A stretch of 64,000 nt of DNA. Source: Filosporella fistucella. Taxonomy: Eukaryota; Ascomycota; Leotiomycetes; Helotiales. The stretch covers positions 1,674,001 to 1,738,000 of the forward strand of contig JAQJZZ010000014.1 of the NCBI GenBank assembly GCA_030077755.1. Direction: 5' to 3'. The notes under the pieces are model-generated. The model was not told the DNA's origin. It made no database searches and saw only the letters and a list, made by a program, of their open reading frames with translations. Of this stretch, positions 1 through 12,937 are shown one piece after another (position 1 is the stretch's first letter; every line of letters begins with the position of its first letter). The translations under genes and the position numbers were made by a program.

Positions 1-309
1 CAGGATATTGATCCGGGTATCACGGATGAGAGATTCAAGAAATGGTTAGAGGAGGTACAGAAAGCTGGAAATAATCCACCTGGTACCACATTTGTTTCTG
101 CGCATCAAATGGGCAGTAACCGGATGTCAATACATGAAAAAGATGGTGTCGTTGATCCCAACGGCAAGGTTTGGGGTTCAGAAGGTTTGTATGTTGCTGA
201 TGCAAGTGTATTTCCTTCCGCCAGTGGAGTCAACCCTATGATTACGGTCATGGCTATAAGTGACCACATTTCAAGAGGAATAGCTAGAGAGTTGGAAAAA
301 GAGAGGTGA
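1..309 (+). CDS. GMC oxidoreductase / long-chain alcohol oxidase, C-terminal end (partial)
   Basis: The reading frame is open from base 1 and stops at TGA 307-309, so only the last ~102 residues are present. Visible motifs are SAHQMGSNRM, then VDPNGKVWG..GLYVADASVFPSASGVNPM and ITVMAISDHISRGIA. In GMC-family flavoenzymes this C-terminal block holds the active-site His (here in SAHQMG) and the FAD-contacting Asn-Pro (GVNPM). The spacing and the SxHQMGxxRM form match long-chain fatty alcohol oxidases, which oxidise fatty alcohols to aldehydes using O2. The family call rests on motif memory; substrate is inference. The N-terminal FAD-binding region lies outside the window. Compartment (peroxisome or ER membrane) cannot be judged. 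Confidence 0.85.
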   Translation, partial: QDIDPGITDERFKKWLEEVQKAGNNPPGTTFVSAHQMGSNRMSIHEKDGVVDPNGKVWGSEGLYVADASVFPSASGVNPMITVMAISDHISRGIARELEKER

Positions 310-1287
310 GCAATTGAGGCGTTATTGCCTGTGTAATTTTAAAGCATGGGTGGAGCTTGGAGAACAGGTTGTGTAGTGACTATCGTTATATGGTCGCACT
401 GAACGAAGAATTAACACAACTCTCGACAACAGATGGTGATTTGCTAGGGTGAAAACGATGGAACTACTGGTTGAATCAACCGACGGTAAGCAGATTTCCA
501 CTGCAATCAGCGAAATGCATTGGCATCGTGTCCAATACACCCACAACTGTGTACATCGTTGGTGACCGGGAAGTCCTCAGCGACTTGCTTTTCTGGACAC
601 ATTCAGCTGCCATAGAGCTAGATCACATGGACCAACAAACATTAACTGCACGCAAACACCATGGGGTGAACATCATTTCATTTTCTCCATCTATGTAATC
701 ATAAACCATGCCTAGGATTTCTTAACGACCCGGCCAATGAACCATGCACCCTTCCCATATATGGCATTCTCGTATGACTTCGAAGACCCTTTTCCCAAGC
801 TTTTAAAAGCTATGCATTGCCACCGTTACGCCCGAGAAAGCAATGGTATCTTCCAAACTCCATGCTGATGACGCAATATTTCAGCGCAGCGGTCCCTCCC
901 ATATGGACCAAAGCAATTGTTGACAAAAAAGAAAAATAGGAAATTTGTTGTACAATTAATGATGAGGCCAAATTATTCCTTCCGCAGAGATGTATTGCGG
1001 GATGAGGCATGAGAACTAGATCGATGAACTCCTCGTCCGTTTCTTGCGTCAACGATCTCCTTCTCAGCCCAATTTGGAATGCGAGGGGTGGTATTCTTTC
1101 GGTGGGTTGAAGTCATCTCGGTCTGACGCTCATTTCTTCTATGATTTTGATGCAATGTACTGGAATCTCGCCTCTGTGGAGGTCTAATGGGTATTTGCGG
1201 TCTAGCAACAGGAGTTCGCAAAGATTGCACAGGACGATTCGGCTGCCTTGCCATTGCAGCATACATTTCGGACTAGAATTGATAAAA
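310..1287. other. Intergenic region between convergent genes, with a possible extra C-terminal exon
   Basis: No independent gene is convincing. On the minus strand, 973-1266 is open for 97 residues rich in Arg, Pro and Ser and reads like a disordered tail. An acceptor-like CAATTCTAG directly precedes its frame near 1276. It may be the true last exon of the SNF2-like gene, but the only in-phase GT donor I find upstream (GTCGAT, about 1350) is weak. The remainder probably holds the two convergent 3' UTRs. Confidence 0.4.
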
Positions 1288-4200
1288 TTAGCCATTTGTT
1301 GGAGAAATTCTAAAAGCATCCGTAATATGCTGGAGAAGTGGACGCTTATCGACAGGCAGAGGTGAAGCTGCATTGGAATTGGATACGACGTTGGAGGTTG
1401 TGTCGGCAACGTCACTTGTGATGCTTTGCTCCATAAGATCGGTTTCTGTAGTCATTCTTCCTTCGATGCCCGTCTGCAGGTCTTGCACCTCACATTGAGC
1501 ATCTTCACTTGGAGAGCTCTGTGACAGGTTGAAAGTTGATGCAGTGCCACCTTCTTGCGGGGCTGTATCCAATGCCTGCAGATTTGTCTGAGTAATGTTG
1601 TCGCTCTGTCTGTTTGGTTGGACTAGTATATTTTCGGTCTTCTCAGTGCCCATATCAAATTCTTTTGCAGCAGTGCGGAATGACTCGTTAGTTGTGCAGC
1701 GTTGCTCATCGAGACCTTCCATAACTGCCTCTGCTAACATGAGCTCATTTGAATAGTTCTCAGTGTCAACCCTAGCGACTTCACTTGTTGTGCTTGGTTC
1801 CTGACCAGACATCAAATCTGCATTTGCGTCTCTCGAAGTGCTTGACCCTGGGTCTTGCGCATCATGCATTTCGTTGCCGACCAAGGTGTTGTTTTGCTGC
1901 ACCAGTTCATCAATTTGCATGGACTTGCCTTCGCCACTTTGAAGATGAATACCAGCTTGCAATACTGCTGCATCAGACAGATCTGGCTGCCCAAGAACTG
2001 CCGCAATTTGAGGCTTCTCAACTTCGTTCGATGGCTGCAATATTTGACTTGAGGGAAGAGTTTGGGAGTTTGAAGAATTTTGAGAAATGCATACTTTGCC
2101 AATTTCTTCCTCTGCATTGCTGTTAGAGGAGGTTGGTTCCGCTGGAGTACCTGTAAGAGTACGGCGTACGAATTCTTTGGCCGTAATCGACGAACTTAAC
2201 AGTTCACGGCCAGGATTTGGACTCCTCGCAAGAGCATTCCAGAGAGACCCTCTAGCAAATGTAAGCTTTCCGAATTCCGGATTCTTTTGTATCTCAGTCT
2301 CAATCTCTCGCGTGATTCTGTTGGCGCGGTTTGATAGCACCCGAGATCCCAAAGAAGACAGCTCATCTGAGCCATTTGCAGAATGAACGATCACTGATTG
2401 GATAGTGAGGAGAGACTTTCAAGCAAATTAGCGAAACCATGTAACATAGAATGGGGATAACCTACTTTGCCCGATCGCCCTTCATCGGAGATTTCACCGC
2501 TCGAACCTCCACTTGGAATGCGGACATTCGGATTTGATCCTGACGCGTTTGTCGACCTCTTGGCAACCCGAATATTGTCTGTCGGAGATCGAGTATCTGA
2601 TTCAGGAGTTAAGGACTGAGCTTTGGTGTTTGCTCCAAGTATAGGTCTGCTGAACTGAGATTGAGGGGTGACTCTGGAAGGTCGCTGTTGATTACCTTGC
2701 AATGGAGTCAACTTTGGCCTACTAGAACCTGCGATTGAGGCATTTGGAGTCCCATTTGGAAGTTGATGTGGCTGTGGCTCAATATCATTTTCGGGAGATG
2801 GAGACACCAATTCTCTTTCACCTGCATCGTCATTTCGTTCGTTAGCTTGGGCATCTGTGGGTTTAAGAGGATTGATCTGCTGATGGGCCTGCTGAAGTGA
2901 AGCATTCGGTGGGTTTTGGTTAAGTTGATCTCTGGCTGGTGGTGTACGACGATAGCCACCAGGAGCAGACAAAGTGATTCGGCTGGCCGTCTGTTGAAGC
3001 CTAATTGGATTACTAGGACCTCGATTTGGAGGCGGCACATTCGTCATGCGGACTGGTATAGCTTGGCGTGATTGAAGATACTGCTGGGCCTGCTGCTGGG
3101 CCTGTTCTTGGGCTTTGATTCTCTGTTGTTCCTCCCATTTTCTAGGATTGGTCCTCTTGAGCTTCTCCTCGTCAGCCATTTTTTGCACTTCCACAAGTTC
3201 CTCTGCGGTGAGGTCATCTTTGTCCACAATTTCGAATGAATCCATTTCCACAATGGCTCGGATCGTAGGTTCCCTATCTTGAGTGTCCAATATCTTATCC
3301 AATACTTTCGGGTCCATTCCACGATATTCGGACAGGTTCTCTTGTGGAACCTCTTTTGGCTCGAATAGAAAATCGCCTAGCTTTTTGTGAGCGTAAGCTA
3401 GAGGATTCTTCTTGTCCACTACTCGAGATGCCAGTTGTGTTTTGAAAACGGTGCGGTTGTGTACTGAACTCTCAAAAGTCCCACCAGCAACGAATCTGTA
3501 GACGAAGGTCTCTTTTCGTTGACCAATACGATAGGCTCTTCCGACTGCTTGTTCTTCCATTATAGGATTGAACTTGAAATCGAAAATGACAACACGATTT
3601 GCACCATAAAAATTCAAACCAAGACCACCTGCTGTTGTCGAAATGAGGTAAATATCAGTGGAACCAGTATTGAACTGTTTCACGAGGTTCTGGCGTGTAC
3701 CCATCTTCGTTTTGCCGTCCAGTCTTCCAAATTTCCGACCTTGCCTATCAAAAAGAGCTTGCAAAAAATCGAGAGTTGGAAGTGATTGAGAAAAGATCAA
3801 ACATTTGTCCTCAGCTTCCTTCGCAGCGTCCAGGATTTGGCAGAGAATCTTGACCTTGAAGGAAAGCTCGACGGATAGCATATCGGGTTCCTTGCTGAAG
3901 ATTTCCGTTTCGGCATCCACAAGGGATTTCGAGACACCTACTTTCCAAACTGGTGCATTCATATCCACTGGGGCATCATCTGGATCTTCAACTGGTAGGG
4001 GTGTTGATATCCCCGAAGCAATTTCTTTTCTCGCTTCCTCTCTTCGCTCGTTAAGCTTGGCATTGAAGCATTGCGGATGATTGCAAAGGAGAGACAGTAC
4101 AGCTAGCCAGTGCCATAATGTTGCTTGCGTAACTTCACCACTCTTCGTTTGAGAGTAGGCATTGCCCTCCATCATAGAATTCACATAGGTTGTATATGCT

Positions 4201-7200
4201 TCCCGTTGTAGCTCTGTCAAAGGAACAGTGATGACAAATTCTCGTTTCTTTGGAAGATCGTGTCGAAGAACTGACATGTTTGCTCGGTGGACCTTAGGAG
4301 CGAGATCTTCCTTCAGAACACCCAACATCTTCATCGATTTTCGCTTTTCGTGTGGTTGACTGTCGGTATACAGTCCCGCCTTGATAGGCTCTTCATACTT
4401 GGATTTAAATTCTGCTAGAGGGCCTGTAATTGTCAGTACAGATCTGAACTCGCAGGGTGAAACTTACCTAAGTAATTCGGAGCCACCCATTCAATCATTG
4501 TATGGTACTCCAGAATATTATTGGCCAGCGGTGATCCAGTTAATGCAATGCGGCTCATTGATCTGAATTGACCTGCTGCTTTTGTCACACCAGCATCGGC
4601 ATTTTTCATTTTATGAGCCTCGTCTGCAATGATAATGTTTGGACCCTCGAGTAAGTGTTGTAAGACCTCTTCATGTTGTTCGTCTGTCAGCGCTCTGCCT
4701 CGCTGTTTCTTCTCCTTGTTGACGACGAGATCACGGAACATGTCGTAACCAATGATCAGGACTCCGCCGTCGTGGTACCAATCTTTGATGATTTCCAAGC
4801 GAGTGAGTAGCTTCTTTGAAGAGTCTACCTTTCTGAAATCTCCGAGAACGAAGTCTCCCCTGTTGTCGCAGGGTGTCCAAATTAATAATTCGTCCATCCA
4901 ATTATCGATCAAAGTAGGAGGGCACAAAACAAGAGTCTTTGAGACCTTTAAGCTAGGTGGTATTTGGGAATTGATTCTTGGATCGATGGAAGCTGCAGCA
5001 TCTGCAATTGCTACAAGAAGGGTGATTGACTGAGCAGTTTTTCCGAGGCCCATTGTGTGAGCAAGAAGACAACCTTGCATATTTGTCTCATCTGTGGTGA
5101 CGATTTGATTCCATAGAAAACGGACTCCTTCGACCTGATGTTTCTTGATGCGACGGGCAATATAAGGGTTAATGTAAACAAACCCCTCATCTTCTGCTGC
5201 AGCATCATTGATGATGATCTTGCCGCGGTCTTCATCATCGGCATGGCCTGATTTTGCTAAAATTGCCTGGAGCTTGTTTCGTCTCTCTGCTTGTTCTTGA
5301 AGTCGTTCACGATCTCTTTCTCTTTGTTGGCGAGCGTTGGCATCTTCAAAGATCTTACGTTTCCGCTTCCTTGGGGTCTCCTTTTCTGTGAGATCATCTT
5401 CGCTATCCCTGAATTGGTGAGCATTTACCTAACATAACAAAAGCATTACTTACGATGTATCTTTGGAACGACGTCTCTTGGACGTAGATATTGGTTCCTC
5501 GTCTGAAGAGTCATCACCTGCTACAGAAACAGGCTCTTTTGGTTGAGATGGAGAAACACTGTTGACTGGGGTCTTGCTGAAATACTCCTCCAACCTCGAG
5601 CACAATACGTAAAAGGGAGTAAAGAATTTCTCCTTGTTAGTATGGATTCGCTGTGTATCAAGCTCCTTCGAATCCTCGCTCCAAATATGCCATCTGCAGT
5701 CGGCATATATGCTGAAAAGCCACGCCAGGCGGTGCAAAATTTTGAAAGTTGGGGCATCCATCCCTTTAATTGACTCCTCCTTGGCTTTGATTGCGACCAA
5801 GACTTTATTCATATTTTCCCAGAGGGCGAACTTGCCGACTTCTGACATGAATTCGAAAATTTCTTTCTGAAGACTTCCATCCAAAAGGTAGAAAGCCTTG
5901 ATCAGCAGTGAATCTTTATTGTATGTTTTAACCCAAAACTCCGTGGATGTCTTTGCAATAGCTCGTGGATTGCTTAATGGAATAGGAGGATCCTTGGCAC
6001 TCGGCTGCTTTTCTTCGTCTGTTCCCGATGAAATAATATACGTTTCATGGACTTTTTGAAGAAGGCTGTCACGGTTCAGAATTCTAATCTTCCGAGTCTG
6101 CCTGTGTCCGTCTGGTTTCTCTGTTGTGGTCAAACTGTAGAACTTCTTCGGAGGCGAAGTGTCTGAGGAAGTCATCGTTAGATCAATCATATCCGGTGGT
6201 GCCTGTGGATTTAAGGGTTTCTGTACGGCCGGAGGTTCATTCTTGACAAGGGTGCTGGCGTTGTGAGCAGACATTGGAGAAAAAAATTCATCGCTCGTCG
6301 GAGATGCACTCCGCTGCTTTTTTGTTCTGATCTTGATTATACGACGAGCTGAGCGTTTCTCAGATCTGACAGATGGGCTTGCATCGGGTATTGGAATGTC
6401 ATCGATATCGTCAAGTTCCTCGCCATCGAGCATTTCGTCCTCCGAGTCCGCAAGATTTAGCTCATGAAGCTCTTGCTCGGTGGTTGGAAGAGCATCATCG
6501 GGATCTCCGATCACGAAATCGTCCAGGCCATCATCAGAACTATCAGCCTCGCTCTCAGTGTCAAGAGATTCTCCATCTTCTCCGTCATTGGGTCGAGCTG
6601 CGGATTTCTTGGATCCTACCATCGATGGGACTTGTGGTGGTCGATCAGGACATTTCTTCAGTTCAAGTACAGATATCTTCCATTGGAGATCCTCTTGACT
6701 TGAGATGCTTGGTTCTATGATCTGCGCTTGCCGTCGTACATGTAACTTGGTGGTCCACAAATCACGACATATTTCCTCTCGCAATTTCGCAATTCGTCGA
6801 TGAATATGATCGAGATCCTTTTGGGCACCCACAATCTGTTCGCGCTTGCTGTTCTCTTTCCTAGATTTTCTCCAAATTTTGTATGCCTTGAGCCGGCGTT
6901 TGGGTAGGATTTTGAGGCTCCATTTGGAAACGAATTCGGTTATTGCTTCGTCAACAGCGTCTTCGACCTCTTCACGGCTGAGTGTTGGTTTCTTGACGCG
7001 TCTCTCGGGTCGGTTCAATTCTCCACGCTCCTCTTCAATCTCTTTCCATGTCTGCATGTCATACTCATTTTCGTCATCTGACTCGCCATAGAGAGGAAGG
7101 ACCTTGTCACCACCTTCAATGTTCTTGTACTTCTGTAAGGACTCCGGATCCCACGTATCAGATAGATTCGATAACATGTCTGGTCCCACAGGATTGAAAG

Positions 7201-8650
7201 TGACGGAGCGGTCATTCAAGGTCGTTTCGGTCGTTTGAGTAACTTCAGGATCAATTTCCGGCCAAGATGAAAGCGATTCACGTCTGGCTCGGATTTGTTC
7301 GTCGGGAGAAGAATAGTAGAGAGTGAAAGAGGGTTTTTGAAAACGTGGAGCGAGCTTTTCGGAGTATGGTCGGATAGCAGAAAATAGATTACTTCCACGA
7401 CGAATAACCTGATGTTCGGTCCGGAAGAAATGCTTCATCATATTATGCACATAGATTCGTTGTCCGGAAGGGCAATGACTAGCAATTTGTGAGAATTCTT
7501 TAGACTCAACAGTATCAAGGATCTCCTCTCCAAGTTTGACCCCTTTATAGAAGATGCCATCGACACTCATTTTTGGTCGGCCGAGGTATGGCTGAACTTT
7601 GGTTATCAACTTGTTAGTAGCCTTTCGTGGATCGTTCATCGATTGCTTATTAGGTGTGATTGCCGCGGCAGTGTCTTGAGCTCCAGGAGCAGCAGCAGCA
7701 TCTTGATTCCCGTGATCTCCCGATGATACGGTGAAAGGTACAATTCGTTTCCTGCCTTCTTTATCAACAAATTGGGTACCGGGTTCGGCGTTGTGTAGAG
7801 GTGATTTAATTGTGGCTGGCGAAGTGTATTCCTGGCGACACAAGTCCGTGTCTCCAGGCCGTTCCGTCCAAACATCTTCAGCATCATTCGAAATCTCTCC
7901 ATTCCCGTCCGTGTCGATCCCAGTAGATATGAGGGTTGGTGCAATTCTCTTTCTCTTCTTGTCATTGGCTTGAGCCGCAGCGGTGCTTCCAGGCTCAGAA
8001 AGTAGAGTACTATTCACTTCATCGGCTCCGAGAGAAGGCGCTGGATTATGGAATAATGCATCTTCATCATTTCCTGAGAATGCCTCAGACAGCTTACGTC
8101 TCTTACTTGCCGATTCTTCTGATGTTACAGGGCGTCCTTCACCTTCCACTGGCGGGGCAAGAGAAGAGTGAAGCCCTGTCAATTGCTGATCATGCGTGAT
8201 TCCGATAGCTGATTGGCCAGGAAGTAGAAGAGATTGCGGTGGATGTGCTGGTGTAGGAGTACGTGGTGCTTGCTGTCGAAAGCCTTGCTGCTGCATATAA
8301 TCATGTATGCTTCGACTAACTTGGGTAGCAATCATGCTCTCAGGTTGATGTACAAGCATGTAATCTTGATACTTTGCACTCAATACCTGAAGAGCAGAAA
8401 TTGCAGAGCGAACAAATGCTCTTCGACCAAGGATTCTGAGACCTAAATCTTCCTTCAAAAATACATCATCAACATCCACGAGAAGAACACTCCCAGTGAT
8501 CTCTTGCTCACGTAGAGCACGCTCAAGAGCCATAGGGTCTGGCCTTGACATGGTCTTTGATCTGAGTTGCCATGATCGCTCGTCTGTGCATAACTCTTGT
8601 ACCACACGATCGACGCCCCAATCCCATGGATCATCTGCGGTTTGTGCCAT
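1288..8650 (-). CDS. SNF2-family chromatin-remodelling ATPase/helicase (ATRX/ARIP4-like), ~2401 aa
   Basis: Model: exons 8650-5454, 5408-4468, 4423-2462 and 2393-1288, total 7206 nt in phase. Start is the Met of MAQTADDPWDWG; an in-frame upstream Met exists at 8869 but its sequence looks like UTR. Residues ~5-90 resemble the SAM-like fold found at the N-terminus of related fungal proteins (WGVDRVVQELC...LREQEITGSVLL). A long acidic, Ser-rich disordered region follows. The SNF2 core begins near residue 1150: Walker A AHTMGLGKT (Lys ~1189), DEAH motif IIADEAHKMKN (~1327), ALTGSPLANN. The helicase C lobe has STTAGGLGLNFYGANRV and AVGRAYRIGQ (~1672). A Gln-rich stretch and a long low-complexity tail end the protein. 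Expected nuclear DNA translocase. SNF2 membership is certain; the ATRX/ARIP4-like assignment is inference. The third intron uses an unusual GTTATC donor to stay in frame; the canonical GTAGGT two bases earlier would give an immediate stop. Confidence 0.88.
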
Positions 8651-9586
8651 GTTGAGTGGTGAAGGTGTAGTTGGATTTGTCGAGAAGGAAGGAGGTGGTA
8701 AAGGTATTTGATCAAGCCAGAGCGCAACAGAAGCGCCTTGACCTATGAGTCTAAAGTTAGTCATGGAAACGGAGTGAATTTCCTGACAGCCTTGAAAGTG
8801 ATATGGAGGGGTTGTATTGGTTAGAGAGGGGTAGAAATTGTTGTGTAGGATAGCAGAAGGAAGTGACACAGAATAGAATAGTAAATCGAGTCAATATGAT
8901 CAAGCTCCCATTATCAAAATGTGAAGGTAGAGGATGGCAATTGAAGCCAATGGGGATAAAAATAAAGGTCAGGCTTACCTCTAGCACGGAAGGAATGTGG
9001 TTTGTACTACCGCATGGGGATTCAATTTCGACATGGGGAAAGTGAATTCCTTGCTTCGAATTTAAGAAGATCGCTTTAACTCTGAAGGAAAAGACTGGTT
9101 GTCGAGATCTGGATCTCGAAGGGTCGATCTTGGGAGAGAGTAGGTGGGGTTGAGGATAACCAAATATCGCAGGAATTTGAGGTTGAAACTATTTTGAAAG
9201 TTGTGGGTAGCTGAAATTTCGTATCAAAGAAAGCTGTAGTAGAAGAAAGAAGGGTTGGAGATGGAATCGGATTGAGGTGTCGTCGATCAAGTTCTTGTGA
9301 ATTTGAGAACGCGGTCTGCGGCGCGTAGGCTGCTTCCTTATCTTATCTTAGCGTGGTTTTGCTTCTCCCGCTTCTCCATGTGGAGTTGAGACAGCAATAG
9401 AAATGTCTTACAAAGCAGGAATTGAATTTAGCCAAAGGCTGGTCTGGAATTCGCTTCTCTCTTGATTATACCCTGCTAAATGCTTCATGTCTTTTAAAAA
9501 TCATTGTCATATTCAGAAGGATTGATATTTGGGGAAATTTTTCAAAATTTCCTCTGCAATTACCTTCATCCGAACCTGCACACAAC
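8651..9586. promoter_or_regulatory. Divergent promoter region between the SNF2-like gene and glutathione synthetase
   Basis: About 0.94 kb separates the two start codons. No convincing ORF or RNA gene is seen. The part next to the minus-strand gene may carry its 5' UTR and possibly a UTR intron. The part near 9330-9590 has TTATCTTATCTTAG and pyrimidine-rich runs typical of fungal promoters. No specific operator can be named from sequence alone. Confidence 0.45.
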
Positions 9587-11313
9587 ATGGCATCCAATGA
9601 AACCCCACCTTCAGACGAAACCTATCCTCCAAATTTGAGTGCATCGGAATCTCAACATTTACTCTCCACAATCAAAGACTGGTCAATAGCTCATGGGCTT
9701 GCTGTGAGACCACCTCTTTCTATAGTCTCATCCGAGGCAGATCCTCAAGGAATTTTAGCAACCACTGCTCCTGTCACGTTGTTTCCAAGTCCTTTTCCTC
9801 GAATATGCTTCGAGCAGGCAAAGTCGATTCAAAAGTCCTATAACAAGCTATATGCCGCAATAGCTCAGGATGAAAATTTTCTGCGAGACATTGTCCAAGA
9901 GTAAGTCGATTGTTGAAAATTTTGTAAAGTAGCCTGGTTTGAATGACGCCATTCGGCCTTCGGCATTCTGACAATAAACAGAATCATAGAAGTCGACGAG
10001 TTCATAGCCGAGCTATGGCAGGTACACTTGAAGGTTAAAGAGGAGGGATATGTTCAGGTAGAACATTTTCTATCTCATCTTGACCTTACTTACTCTGTTT
10101 AGAATCTATCTCTTGGTCTTTTCCGATCAGACTACATGGTCCACCAAGCTGCTAGTACTGCTCCAACTATCAAACAAGTGGAATTCAATACGATAGCATC
10201 TTCTTTTGGTGGACTATCTGCTCAGACATCAAAGCTTCACAAGTGAGTTCCTAGAACTTCCTGGGAGTCCTTTGGTTATCACGTGACTGACCCCGAATCA
10301 GGGCGCTTTCAATTAATGATTACCCTCTGTTAGAAGCTGGGCTTAGGAAGCTTGATTTGCCTGAAAATGAGAGTACTAAAGGGCTAGCTTCTGGCCTCCG
10401 TGCTGCTTTTGAGGCATATCCCGGATCTGAAATAGGGAAAGACAAGTGTATCATCTTTCTGGTTCAAAATCCGGAAAGAAATATATTTGACCAGCGACAT
10501 CTGGAGTATGAATTACACGAAAAACATATCCCAGTCTTTCGTCTACCTTTCGCAGATATCCTATCTCAAACTACCATAGCCGATACAGCAAAAAGGCAAC
10601 TTCTATATCACCTTCCCAGCAATCCCTCAAAAATATTCGAGGTTGCAGTGGTTTATTTTCGGTCTGGTTATGGACCAGGGGATTACGAGAATTCAGATGC
10701 ATGGAAAGCCCGTTTACAAATCGAGCGATCAAATGCTATAAAATGTCCAACCATTCTGACGCAACTGGCTGGTGCGAAGAAGGTTCAACAAGTCCTTGCA
10801 ACTCCAACCTCGCCATCCACTCCCTCGATATTGAAAAATTTCTTGAACACCACACAGACTGAGATTGACGATTTGGAAAAGACTTTCACAAATATCTTCC
10901 CTCTGGATGACTCTCCAGGAGGTCTTAAAGCCAAGAAGCTCGCTACTGATCCTGAACAGTGCAAAGGCTATGTATTAAAGCCTCAACGTGAAGGTGGAGG
11001 AAATAACATCTATCGTTCAGCCATTCCTCCATTTCTCAACTCTCTTCCAGAATCTCATTGGAAGTCGTACATTTTGATGGAAATTATTACCCCTCCACCC
11101 GTACACAACATTATTCTGCGAAATGGTGCACTGGAGCAAGGAGGTGTCATTTGTGAGCTTGGTGTTTATGGGACTTGTCTCTGGAATCAAGTGACGAAAG
11201 AAGTCATTCATAATGAGGAAGCCGGATATCTGTTACGAACGAAAGGGGATAAAAGTGAAGAAGGTGGTGTAGCTGCAGGATTTGGCAGCATGGATAGTGT
11301 GCGGCTGGTATGA
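9587..11313 (+). CDS. GSH2: Glutathione synthetase, 513 aa
   Basis: Exons 9587-9900, 9982-10057, 10103-10242 and 10302-11313 give 1542 nt in phase, with GTAAGT, GTAGAA and GTGAGT donors. The enzyme joins gamma-glutamylcysteine and glycine using ATP, the second step of cytosolic glutathione synthesis. Diagnostic eukaryotic GSH-synthetase motifs are KQVEFNTIASSFGGLS around the third junction, VVYFRSGYGPGDY, the ATP-grasp segment YVLKPQREGGGNNIY and the C-terminal AGFGSMDSVRLV ending at the stop. Length fits the family (about 470-520 aa). Start: first ATG in the frame (MASNETPP) after a non-coding leader; the upstream in-frame sequence looks like UTR. All key blocks are present, so it should be functional. 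It is transcribed divergently from the SNF2-like gene. Confidence 0.96.
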
Positions 11314-12937
11314 GTTGTAGTTTTGGGGGAGCTTGCTATAAACTTCGCTATCCTCTTAATTAGAGCTGTAGTGCCTAGGGATCTGCATGAATTATTCTAG
11401 CTTGTCAAAATTCGTAGGTGAAGTCTCCCAAGTCATACCAAGTAGTCCAATTGTGAATAGTATTCTTCTTATTGTGCATCAAAGTTCGCATTCTTGGACA
11501 GTTACTTGAATCATGGGATAATAGTATCCGCCAGAATCAATAGATTGGAGGTAACTGAACTGTCTTCATTGTACAGCTATACATGCTTTTTAGTAAGTGG
11601 AATATACTCATTGTCTTTGGCACATTATCCTATAATCCTCATCAAACTCTTCCAACATTTTCGGGACAATCATGCTTCATAAAGATATATTAATCTCAAG
11701 AATCGCTGGTAACAAAGGCACCACTACGAAGCCTTATCTATAGATTGCCACATACAATGTTATGCGGAGTGTCCGCCCAGTTACAATTCCCTATTCGGGA
11801 TGAATCTGGTCATCTAGCCTCAAGTTTCAGCGACATGTCTCCCGAAGCGATTGGCAGACGACGTTAACAATATCTCATCCAGCCTCTGTTGCAATGCTAA
11901 ACTACGACTTACCATCTGGAATGTGCGAAGGAAGTTGATTGCCCTGTCAAACAAATTTGAAAGCTACACATTGTCAAACTGCTGAACAAAAATAACGGTG
12001 TCTACAAGCACAACCCCAAATTAGACCTCAACAAACTTGCTATAGAAAGCCGTTGAATATTGAAGAGAGGTGAATTACTAAACTAAATTTATCGGAGGGG
12101 TTTTGTGATTGTCCTTGCGGCATGTTCGTTTTTGGTGCCTAAACGCATTGCCAGTCCAAATCTCAAATCTTAGGTGACATCAACGAATGACGACAGGAAT
12201 AGCCTACAACCAATTCACTTTGCAATAAGTGGGCATGAGATAAGAATAATGACTTTTACTGACTGCTTGCTATTCTCCTTCATGGTACGTTTAGTAGCTG
12301 CTTGGTTCGTGTGCGGTAGCCTGATGGTTTTTGAAAGACTAAGAAGCTCCTCTCAGTTCGAATAACAATACTCGGTCCCCAAAAAAAAGCCGGTTGATAG
12401 TGAAAGTTGAATCAACTAATCGCAATTGCAACAACCAGAGCATGCTAAACCTGTTATATCAATGGGTTGACAGCCGTCGTTTTTCAATTTGTTAGCATCG
12501 TGCCTTCCCAGCGGGGCTAGAATGAAACTCTTGATTTAGAAGTCAACCGTCAACTTCTAGCAAGGACAAAATGGTGATTAATTCAGCCTTGACCAATTCA
12601 AATTGCAAAATAAAGAGCATATAAGTCTAAAAATACAAGAACATTGGAACCCACAAGTTAAATATCTAGCTGCTATCCCTAAAATAGCCAGTCTTGTGGA
12701 CTTTGTGAAAAGCCTTGTAGAGTAATGACATTCGCACCAGACTTAGTGAACCGTAGGTATAGCAATTGGGATACACTGGCTATAGTATACTTATATCCAG
12801 CTTCCTTCCAATTCTTCTTCTCAAATATTCATACATACGCACACATTCTTCTTCGCTTCCGTCCTCATATAATTCAATATCTTCTTATATTGGTAGCAAA
12901 ACATCTTCACCACCTCGTCAGCCATTCTTGGTTCAAA
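11314..12937. other. Intergenic region, no gene recognised
   Basis: 1.6 kb holding the GSH2 3' end and the upstream region of the next gene. Short ORFs here (up to ~63 codons) have no coding character. Pyrimidine-rich, TTC/CTT-bearing sequence at ~12790-12920 just before the next start looks like a fungal 5' UTR. Confidence 0.4.
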
